A stretch of 64,000 nt of DNA from Heterotrichella gracilis (lineage: Eukaryota > Sar > Xanthophyceae > Tribonematales > Xanthonemataceae), in the NCBI GenBank assembly GCA_032358255.1, contig JAULBX010025607.1:1-64000 (forward strand), in the 5' to 3' direction. Positions 47,499 through 57,900 of the stretch are shown here, piece by piece. The translations under genes and the position numbers were made by a program. The number at the start of each line of letters is the position of its first letter. The stretch's first letter is position 1. The notes under the pieces were generated by a model, which searched no databases, was not told where the DNA came from, and saw only the letters and a list, made by a program, of their open reading frames with translations.

Positions 47499-50243
47499 TC
47501 ACTCATTGATGATGTCCTTGAAGGACCCCCCGCCAGGGATCATGGGCAGCACGTGCTCCATGTGCGGCACCATCACATCCAGCAGGTAGGGCCCAGGGGT
47601 GGCCAGCGCCCGCCTGATGGCGCCGCGCAGGTCCTGGGGCTTGAGCACGCGCTCCGCAGGCACGCTGAAGCTCTCCGCCATGCGCACAAAGTCTGGGTAG
47701 ATGTCCTCCACGTCCTGGGTCAGGTGGTACTCTGCCTCACGCTTGCCCAGGTAGGTGTGCGCGCGGTTGTTCTTGTAGAAGCGGTCCTCCCATTGCACCA
47801 CCATGCCCAGGTGCTGGTTGTTGAGGATGAAGATCTTGATGTCCATCTTCTCAATGAAGGCGGTGGCAAGCTCCTGAAGCACCCATGGGCGAGGTTCAGA
47901 CGTAAGGCAACAGCGGTGAATGCATGGCTGAAAGTGCCAGAGCGAATGCAGTACACGTGCAGCATTTACCATTACAGTGCCAATGCGCCTCCTAAAAATG
48001 GCATGTTAGGTACATGGCAGGCGTGTGAGTACCATGTAATGGAGGTGCACCCCCTACCTGGCAGTTCATCAGGAAGGACCCATCCCCATCAATGTCGACC
48101 ACAACCCTGTGCGGCCGCCCGTTCTTCCCGTCAAACGCCGCTGCCGCCCCTAGCGCCGAAGGCAGGCCAAAGCCCATGGTGCCCAGCCCACCCGACGTGA
48201 CCCAGCGCCGCGGCTCGTCAAACTTGTAGTACTGCGCAGCCCACATCTGGTGCTGGCCCACCCCTGTGGTCACGATGGCCTCGCCCTGGGTCTCCTGGTG
48301 AAGCACCTGCGGGGGGCGGGGAGCAGACAGCGGTGAGCTCCCGCATCGGTGCCAGCATACCAAAATAATGGGTCGAGGCCAGATGCAAGCAGGGCACAGA
48401 GCACCCATGCCCCAATGCGCCATGCGCCATGCAAATGGACCATGCAGGACTGCCAGTGCGTCGTTATGTACCATCCGGCACAGGTATGCAAATGATGCAG
48501 AACCTCCCCACTTCCCAAAGGGCCAGTGCAGCCCCCCACGATCCCCACCTCAATGGCCCACTGCGGTGCGATGAACTCGTCGCTGATTGGGTATGCCAGA
48601 GGGAACTTCTGCTTCTGCTCCTCCACCTCGGCCACCCACTCGCTGAACAGGCCCTCCTCCAGCGGCTCCTTGGCCAGACCCGCGTTGAGCAGCTGCAGGC
48701 ATGGCTTCATGCTGGCGGTCAGGCTGACCTTGGCAAACTTGTTCTTGTTGATCTCAGCGGGATCAATGTCGATGTGCACGATGTCGGCGCGCGCGGCAAA
48801 CGACTCCAGCTTGCCTGCACAGCGCATGGGCCCCCCTGTCATCTGGTCTGTTGTGCGTGATGCTGGGGATGCACCCATAACAGAACAACCGGACCAGCCA
48901 CAGTGGCACAGCATTTGCCGCAAATTGACAGACAATATGCCCCTGTTGACACACAGCAGTCGCAGCACCATGTGTTTCCAGCATGTGCATCAACGCCTGC
49001 ATGGCGCACCCACATGCCTGCATTTCTGTGAGCCCCACTGCCCAACGCCTGTTTCATGCATTCAGTTGCTCATTCCAGCCCACCCACCTGTCACGCGGTC
49101 GTCAAACCGCACGCCAAAGGCCAGCAGCAGGTCCGCCTCGTTGATGGCGTAGTTTGCATAGACGGTGCCGTGCATGCCCAGCATCTGCAGCGCCAGCGGG
49201 TCGGACTCTGGGAAGGTGCCCAGGCCCATAAGGGTCTGCGCCACAGGGATGTTGGTGCGCTGGACAAACTCCCGTAGCTCCTCGGATGCATCCAGGCAGC
49301 CGCCACCCACGTACAGCACCGGCTTCTTGGCCTTCCTCAGCGCATCCAGCACCGCCTTGACCTCTTTCCCCTCCGGATTTGGTGGCAGGCGGGACATGTA
49401 GCCGGTGATCTGCATGGGCGAGTCCCAGTCGGGCATGTTCAGCTGCTGCTGCACGTCCTTGGGCACATCCACCAGCACGGGGCCGGGCCTGCCGGTCTTG
49501 GCCAGGTAGAACGCCTCCTTGAGGATGCGCGGCAGGTCCTTGATGTCCATCACCAGGTAGTTGTGCTTGGTGATCTGCCGGGTGACCTCCACGATGGGCG
49601 TTTCTTGGAAGGCGTCTGTGCCAATCATCCTCCTGGGCACCTGCCCCGTGATGGCCACCAGGGGGACGCTGTCCAGCAGTGCGTCAGCCAGGCCAGTGAC
49701 CAGGTTGGTTGCGCCAGGGCCCGACGTGGCGATGCACACGCCCACCTGCCCAGTCACCTTGGCAAAGCCCTCAGCGGCGAAGATCTCGCCCTGCTCATGC
49801 CTGCACAGGATGTTGCGGATGGACTCCGACCTAGTGAGCGCCTGGTGGATCTCCATGGAGGCGCCACCGGGGTAGGCAAACACTGTCTCCACCCCCTCCC
49901 TCTCCAGGCACTGCACCAGGATGTCTGCCCCCTTGCGCGGCTCCCCGCCGAACCTGTCCACCCATTGGGGCGCTGTGGAGGAGGACAGGGAGGCGTTGGC
50001 TGCCTGGCGGGCTGCCTCCAGCTCCTGGCTGGACACAGTCGACTTTGAGGCAGGGGGCTGGCCATCCGCCAGCTTGGCGGCAACCAGGGTGCTGTTCCGG
50101 CTGGGCCTGCTGGTCAGCGCTGCTTTCCTCCGGAGGGAGGGCTGGCTGCGCAGGCCAGGGAAGAGTGGGGACTTTGTGGTGGTCAGGGGGCTCGCCGAGT
50201 GCAAGCACTGCGGTTGCGAGGTGCTGGCAACTGGGGCTGCCAT
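47499..50243 (-). CDS. ALS: Acetolactate (acetohydroxyacid) synthase catalytic subunit
   Basis: Four exons, 5' to 3': 50243-49088, 48814-48549, 48306-48058 and 47873-47499 (681 aa). A Ser/Ala/Arg-rich N-terminus (about 90 residues) is a plausible plastid transit peptide. Then come [20 protein letters not shown], the ThDP-active Glu in [31 protein letters not shown], the FAD part, and the ThDP/Mg site [15 protein letters not shown] with [18 protein letters not shown]. It makes acetolactate or acetohydroxybutyrate, the first shared step to Val, Leu and Ile. I chose the ATG at 50243 because an acceptor-like TACAG lies about 40 bp upstream, suggesting a 5' UTR intron; the frame is open to 50429. 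Pro and Trp at the classic inhibitor-contact sites are present (QVPRR, VQWED); the C-terminal site reads IPGGG instead of plant IPSGG. Confidence 0.97.
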
Positions 50244-51198
50244 GACTGGTGGGGTGTGCTGCTGGGGCTGGTGGGCTTGCCTGTAGGGTGAAGCAAACGC
50301 GCCGGGGTTAGTACCAGACGATGTCGCAGTAGATAGAGGTTTGAAACAGAAACCTGTGTATATGCAGACCTGGGCGCGCTGAAATCCTTCGGAACAATGT
50401 GTAACGTACCTTCTCGGGCAACGCCTCAAACGGCCGCCGGAGCCCTACAGGTGGCGTTAATGAGGTGCAACGCTGCTTACCTGTTGATGGAGACAAGGTT
50501 TCGCCGTAACCAGGTCCAATGAGGGAAACCGTTGGTGCAAGGCCACAGAATAAGCGCCGAAGCCCAAGCCTGCTGGGGTACGGCCACCACGGTGTGGGAC
50601 TGCAAACCAGGCAGGGCACTGCCAATCGCTCAGATGACGCGTAGATAGCTTTGAGATGGCACGCTGTGCATGAGACAGCGCGTTTGCCACGCAACCAACA
50701 GTGAATTGCTACTTTATACTACCGCTGCGCCTGCTACCGTCTTCGAAGGAACGTGACTTCCACATCCCCGTACACGTTACCACCCCTTTCAGGGTTTAGG
50801 GTTTCGCTTCACCTAGCAGCTGCAGCACATGTGCTAGTAGCCTTCCAAGAGGTAGGTGAGCTTAAATGTAGCCCCATGTTTTTCTTTAAAGTTCATTTTC
50901 CTGGCAAGAAGTGTTCATAGCAATCAGCTGAGCAGTATGAACGATTAAAATACACAAAGGCCGCCAAGACTCTAACGCCAGATGCGTGCAAGTGGCAAGG
51001 GTACAACTTGAATGGGTACTACATTGAATGAACACTATATCTGAAATAATGATAAGTTATGGACACATCGCAGGTACAGGAATAGGTTATTTGTGTTCAT
51101 CAAAAGGCAATTAATTGCGACTGTTGCACCAAATGAAGGCAAGCAACCAACAATGTGGATCTCAAGACTCGAGAGTCTGTGTCCTGGTCATGTGCTGC
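50244..51198. promoter_or_regulatory. ALS 5' flank and amine oxidase 3' flank
   Basis: No other gene is visible. A double telomere-like repeat, agggtttagggttt (50791-50804), reads as telo-boxes (AAACCCTA) on the ALS strand about 550 bp upstream of its ATG. A TATA-like tataaag (minus) is near 50710. The right part is AT-rich. Confidence 0.45.
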
Positions 51199-54180
51199 TT
51201 ACAAGTTGGCTGCATGGCTGGTTGAGCTGCCTGAGACTGGCGCCCCTTGCGCCTCCAGGTGTTTCAGCACACGCAGGGCCTCCCGCTCCCCTGAAAGGAA
51301 TGCCCCGGCAGTAGTGCCAAAATGCTCTTTACAGGTAGCCTCACCAGCAAACAGAACCACTGGCTTTGCAACATTGGACGACCCAGTAACTCCATGCGCA
51401 CCATCGCCTGCCATGAGGGGCGCTGCCAGAGTGTCATTGTCAGCTGCGGTGCAGCCCTTGGCAGGGTACGAGTATGACCCCCTGAAGTGAGGATTGGTGC
51501 CCCAGGTTGACCTGCCGCATGCCAGGGGATGGTGAGTTGAAGAAGTGATGCTGGGATGTGCACCATAGAATGCCATAACAAGAATTAAAATATTTGTTTT
51601 CTAATAATATTTACTTGACAGTCACTCTCAGAGAGCCAACCCGGGGTCACAAGACGCTTTAGCGCATGCAATGCTCAAAATGCAAATCATGGGGCCGGCC
51701 ATTGAGGGTCTCACAAGTGGTTGACAAGCCATAAATGTGTAAATAACTGCTGTGCAGCACTTTTGGATACAACAATTTGCTGACATAGCATGGCACGCCC
51801 TACCTGGTTACACTTGGCTGCTTGCTGGGTGGCATGGCGTGTTGCAAGGCAGGGAACGCCTGCGCCAGCCCCTGCATGGCATTTGCCACCTCCTCCCCTG
51901 ACTCTGCCTCCATGGCTAGTGCATCAACGCCCGTCACCCATGACACGCCAACACAACCACCAGCCTGGCCAGGAGTGGCACCTGCACATGAAAAGACGAG
52001 GTTTGAGTGGCTGGAGATGCTGTGCATACCAGCTTGAACTCCTGTATATGCAGAGCCTTGCGCATCCAAATTAAAATCCGTGTGTGATGCTCTAAATGAT
52101 CCATTCTCTCCTTTTCCAACACAAACCATTGGTGTCATTAGCCTCCCCCTTCTGCTCTGCGTCTTCTGTGATGAAGCCCGATCCACCGAAGTGCAGGCCA
52201 TACAAGCCTGTAAGCAGCAGCATAAAGTGTCAGCACCCAACCACCCACAGAAACAGCTCAACATGAGCAATATTGACATCACATTGGCGATAAACACCAG
52301 CCTCCTACTTGCCACCATCAGTTCATGCAGCACACCTGTGGCCCAGGCAGGCACGCCGTAATGTGCTGCAAGCTCAGCTTTGCCATCACTGAAGCTGACA
52401 TCCATACTGTTCCAGCCATTGGATGTTTGTGCTGTGGTGGGCCAAATGGGATGAAAGGACCGCACAGGGTCAACCAGCGGCTGGTCCATTGCCCCACTGG
52501 TGGTTGCTGAGCCGTTTCCTTCATCACTGGCCCCTTGAGTGTAGTCAACATACACCTTGTCGACAATGCCCATCCCCATACGCTCAATTGCGTCAACCTT
52601 GTACTTTGGCAATGGTGGATGGAACACAGTGCTGTGTTGAGCCTGTTGCAGATTGCCATATAAGTGAGTCATTTGGCATGCAATAAATTGTCAACCAATT
52701 GCATCCAATTTCCAGGCATGTGGCATGTGGAAGTGACCAACCCTGCGCACCTTGAGGACGCCAAGTGACAAGGTGACGATGGCAGCATCTGCCTTCACTA
52801 TCTCGCCGCCATCACATTCAATCTCAACGCCCTGGTCTCCCCACCAAATCTGTTTCACTGCCATGCCAAATTGCGCTGGCAAAGGCAAGTCTTCATGCAG
52901 CCGCTCAGCCAGTGTCTGCAACAACAAACAAACACTGCTTGTCAATACACAGTTCTAACCGTTTTTTCCCCCTGGTAGTACACCACTGATTCCTGTGCAC
53001 TCTGACAGGCAGAAGCAATACCTGGAAGCCGTGGTACATTGCAATGTTCCTGCCATCAAAGTCGTCATAGCGCAGGAGCGCATCCATGGTCAGATCTGCT
53101 GTGTGCGTGCAGCCATCTATCGCGCGCTGCAGCAGCTCCCGCCACCGCCAGGCCTCGGCATACACACCCTGCTCGGACGCACTTAGATTGTCCTGTGCCA
53201 TTAACTGCATAAGTTGCAAAATCCTGCGTTAGTTTCATGTCCATGTGCCCATATTCTTAGGCCCTGGCCTGCGCAATGCTCTCCAGCTACGTGTGCTCGG
53301 TGTGACTGAGTGCTGCTCACCTGTCAGTCTGTCCCGTACTAACCCTAAATACGATGGTGGGTGGATTCCTGACCCAGAGGAATCTTGCTGCTCTAATTGC
53401 ACTTCAGCTTCAACATACACCCACTAACGCAGTTCACACCTGTGCCCAGCGCTGTTGCAAGAACTCCCCCACAGTCTCTGGCGCATGCTCCACCTGGCCC
53501 TCGCCAGCCTCCTCTATTGCCTGCGCATACAATGCCGCTGCCTCCAGAAATGCTGCCGCCTCCTCCTCACACAGAGCAGCTGCGGCACCCGGGCGCACCA
53601 TCCGAGACCGGTGCCAGCTGAACTGCTCTGCACACATGCAATAGGCGTGCCTCAAACAAGAGGCGATGTGCAAGGTTGCGCCCACACCACATTCAGTGAT
53701 TGTAAATATTTGGACTTGGCAGGTTTGGGTTGAAAGTGGTAAGCCAGCTGAATCCCTGCCCACAAGGTGTGAAGCAGGCTTGCGATGCCCACCTGGTTTG
53801 TGCTTGTCTGTCAGCAGCCCATACTGCACTGCGAGAGAGTACAATGGGTTGCCGTCCATGCCATGCAGCCAGGTTGCCCCCATTTCCACTTTCAGGCCAG
53901 GTTGCATCTGCAAGAAACTGGTTCAATTATGCACCCATGGGTCGGGATGTGCACATATGCATGCATGCCCAACGGCGAGAGGTGAATGCAGCAAGATCCT
54001 GGATCAAGTTTTGAGCCAGCCTACCTGCAGGGTGTGCGCGCGCCCACCCACTCGGTTGCTTGCCTCTAGTACCGTGAAACGCACCCTACCCTGGCCAACC
54101 TCGTGGAGAGTCCTAGCTGCAGCTAAACCTGCAAACCCTGCGCCAATAATTGCAATATGGGGACAAGTACTTGGCGCCAT
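51199..54180 (-). CDS. Flavin-containing amine oxidase (polyamine oxidase / spermine oxidase-like)
   Basis: Nine exons, 5' to 3': 54180-54025, 53907-53793, 53627-53440, 53204-53022, 52915-52751, 52642-52336, 52207-52127, 51981-51804 and 51511-51199 (561 aa). The FAD fold opens with IAIIGAGFAGLAAARTL and LEASNRVGGRAHTL; then VEMGATWLHG, DAAIVTLSLGVLK, WVTGVDALAMEAESGEEV, RGSYSYPAKG and VVLFAGEAT with FGTTAGAFLSGEREA, the usual series of polyamine oxidases. It should oxidise spermine or spermidine to give an aldehyde and H2O2; cell location is not clear (no obvious signal). Exons 3 and 7 are the least certain: exon 7 uses a weak GTTTGT donor, chosen because it alone keeps the frame. Confidence 0.88.
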
Positions 54181-54934
54181 CTGATCACGTGGTCTGAAGC
54201 TGATGTGTGGAGAGGCCCAGAGGAAGAAAACCGGGTATCAGGGTAGCAAGGTGCAGTGGTGCCTCCTGTTCACTCGTATGTGTGTGGCCCTCCACGCACC
54301 CACTGGCACGCAAACACAGTTTAACGCGTTGCTGCAAGTGGTAAGTTACCCTGCAGTGTAAAGCACCTGAAAAATAGCTAGGGCAAACTGAGGTTGCGGC
54401 CTCCTACGCTATGTTGCACGTAAACGGCAAATGCATGCATGCATTTCGCCCACAATAGGGTTTCGGAGGTGGGGGATCGGAACCCTAAGCTTAAGCCCGT
54501 TGGCCACGCACTCGTTTCATGTGATTCGCGCAGTCACCCTGGGTCTTATCCACACAATGGAATGCCAGGGGTAGTGTGCAACTACAAAATATTTGGAGCC
54601 CCAGGCTACAATGCTGGTTGATTCAATTTACGCCCGCTGCACATATTCCAACATTGCATGACCCACCACAACCCTGGCGGCTGACCACTACTATGGCACT
54701 ATAGCTCGACTAGCAGCTAAACTGCTGCTTTCTCATACCTTGTTGGAGGAGAATGCGTGTGCAGCGCTGAGTCTGTTGCTTCGCGTTTGCTTCGCGATAT
54801 CCCGACGCATAGTGAGGCCCGAATAACCGCTGCATTGCTAGTGGTCAGGGGCACAAGGACTGTCACTTGTGGGCAAAACTCTGACCACTGCATTGAAGTT
54901 CAGTATCCTTCCGTTGGACCGGTCATTGTGTGCA
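54181..54934. promoter_or_regulatory. Divergent promoter region, amine oxidase / TIC110
   Basis: There are 754 bp between opposite start codons. It contains an 18-bp perfect palindrome aaatgcatgcatgcattt at 54429-54446 and telomere-like ccctaa/tagggttt pieces near 54457 and 54483. Confidence 0.5.
54429..54446. repeat. 18-bp perfect palindrome (overlapping TGCATGCA)
   Basis: aaatgcatgcatgcattt is its own reverse complement. It contains two overlapping copies of TGCATGCA and of CATGCATG, the RY element core bound by B3-domain factors in land plants. Confidence 0.85.
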
Positions 54935-57900
54935 ATGCAGTCCAGCACAGCGACAAGGCCCTGTGGGCACATTGCCCCTTCCCTGGTTCCCTCCGACAGG
55001 CGGGTTGTTATAAGGTCTTCCAGGCCAGGCGCATCCCGTCGTGCGTTCCGCAACACTGTCGCACAAGCGGGAGCCCGGGTGAGCGTGTGCCGCATTGGCG
55101 TTGGCTGACTGATCAACGCACTGTTAAAGTTCAGCAGAGTTTCTCACAGTTTTTGCTTGGAACAATGTGCAGGGCCCGTTTGCTTACGAGAAGGAGCTGG
55201 ATGGCGTGCAGAAGGCTATGTCTGGCCTTAATGGACCAGCCTTCATTGCCAGTGCTGCAGTCCTGGTGGCAGGTGCAGCAGCGGCTGGCGGGTTTGCAGG
55301 GACACGGGCTCCAGGTGGGCACAGTCAGCTATGGCAGTAGTTTACTTTCCTGTATATATATTGGAGCACCGGTTGAAGTGCATTTGAGCACTGCACTTGA
55401 GCAACTGTAAGAAACCAACGGTGTCATAAACCACTGGTTCTTTATCTCTATGTGCACGAAGTGAGATCTAGCGTACTTAGGGTATGCAAGCAATTGGGTT
55501 TTGAAAACCTGCACTTCAAAACTGGGTTGGCGCACGGGCTTGTGCGGTGCACCTAATGGCCGGTGCATGTGTCACCTGAGTATGGGCGTCTAATAGTATT
55601 GCCCACGCCACTTTCCTAGCCCTTTCTCTTTTGTCAACCCCCTGGTACCCACCCACACGGAAGCTCAACCCCCGTACCTCCCCTGCAGAGTCCTTCCGCC
55701 AAGCTGCCCAGGTGGGGGGTGCGGTGGCGGGTGTGGCGGCAGGCGTGGTTGGCGTGAGCAAGCTGCAGCAGAAGCGCCAGGAGGCTGCTGCGGTTGAGTT
55801 GTACAACACACTGGTGCAGCTGAACGACCCCGCACAGCTTACCCCGGAGGTGGTGCAGGGCATTGGCGCCAAGTACGGGGTGGACCTGGCCACCAAGCTG
55901 GGGCCAGACCTGCAGCAGCTGTTTGGCGCATACGTGGAGAGCCTGGTGCCCCCTGGCGACAACCCACTGGCGTAAGCGCGCACACCGGCACCGCATTGCC
56001 ACGTGCAGTTTTTGGGTTGTGTATGTCTTTTGGTGAAGAGTGCCGTGCGCCACCTGCATAGGCACTGGCTCTCAACTTGGGCTGCTTACGCGGGGTTGTT
56101 GCCAGTGCACGTGTGTGACCTGCCTGCGTGTGTGTAATGCCGCTGAGGTAGGGGTGTGTTTTGGGTGCAGCGGCAACGAGGTGGGCCAGATTTCTGCGTT
56201 CAGGCTGGCGCTGGGCCTGAGCGACCAGGACGCAGCCTCGGCCATCATGGACGTGGGCCGCAGCCTGCTGCGCTCAAGGTTTGAGTCAGGGTCACGCACG
56301 GAGGACTTTGAGGCGCGCAAGGTGTGGACAGGCTGCTGGAGGCATGCAGGGGGTCATGACAGGCCTCATAAATGGGGGCACTTGATATGAATAGAAGGGG
56401 GCGTGGCCATGCGTGGCCATGAGTAGGCAATTGGCCTGCTATGCGCTTTGCATGGCGCTGCTCCTTGCAGAAGCGGAATTTGCATGGACACTTTTCTGCA
56501 CCTAGCCCCGCCTGGCAATGGCTCCAGCTGCTTGACCTCCCTCCCCACACCTGCAGGCGTTCCAGAAGCTTGTGTATGTGTCCTACCTGGTGTTTGGCGA
56601 GCAGAAGTCTGCCTTCATGCTGCCCTGGAAGCGCGTGTTTGGCCTCACAGACGCGCAGGTGCTGGTGGCCAGGCGGGAGAACGCAAAGGCGCTGTTCAAG
56701 CAGTATGTCAACGCGTCATATGCAGGCGAGATCCCGGTGAGCACCGCACGCTGGCGCACACCCCCGCCATGCAACAATTCACCGTGCTGCCCTGGTGCCT
56801 CTACATGCGCGACTTGCATCATCCCACAACCCCGGCAGCTTTGCAGCGGTGCATGGCGCCACAAATCGAGAATCCGTATCTTTTTAAACATACTCATTCC
56901 ATCTGCGTCAGTTAGGCCAGCGGTGCATGACAGGTGGTTTTGTGTGTGTCAGGCCGACCGCGATGCGCTGGTCAACCTGCGCCAGTACCAGGAGGCTGTG
57001 CGGCTGGCGGATGATGGCGCTGAGGAGATTGTGCGGGAGGCGGCCCGGGCGCAGGTGGAGGGGCACATCGCGCGCTCCCTGGAGTGCATCAAGCGGCGCA
57101 CGCGCGTGAGGGACAACAGCGACGCCATCAGGGTACGGCTGGGATCCCGCATGACAGCCACATGGGGGTTAGCGAGGGGCACGCACGCCCTGCTGTTTGA
57201 TGGGAGCAGGAGCCGCATCTGCTGTGCCATTGTGCGGTGCATCGTTGCCATATGCTGACATTGGAGTCTTGGGTAGGAATGAATGCATGGGGCCCAGGAA
57301 GCAGGTGCACCAGTGCTTTGAGTTTCTTATCTCAGGCAGACCCTTGCGCATGTGCGATGCATGGCGCTGACCCTTGTCCCGCCATGCCCACCCCCAGGAG
57401 CTGCGTGAGCTGCTGGCCTACAACCGCAAGCTTGACAACCTGTCCGCCGACCCCGAGGTGGTAAAGGGGCTGGGCAAGGTGACCATCTACGGGGGCAAGT
57501 TTGACGAGCCGGGCCAGTCCAGGGACATGCGCGAGCTGTTCAGGTGAGTGGAGGGAGCTGCAGGGAAGGCAAAGTGGCAATTGGCAAGCCGTGTGACCAT
57601 TCGTGATTCGTGCCTGGCTATGTGTTCACCAGGCAGCAGTAGGATGGCTCATGGAAACGCATGCCAGGGTTTGGGCATGTGTGTGCTGGGGTGCGTCGCC
57701 ACAAAACATATGATTTTGACCATGGCCTCAGCGCTGGGAACTAAACAACCATCTCAAATGAAATTATTATAGTCGTCACTCTGCTTTCCTCTACCCTGTG
57801 TCGTCCTGACGCCTCGTAACCACCATCCACCAACCCCCATCCCCACCTTGTTGTGCAGGGTGTACCTTGAGGATAACCTCCTGTCCGAGGGCAGCTTCAG

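Noticed and set aside
54757-55410. A 217-codon plus frame starting before TIC110
   Set aside because: It is a different frame over the transit-peptide exon. The chosen ATG at 54935 gives a Ser/Arg-rich transit peptide ending at a good donor in phase with exon 2.
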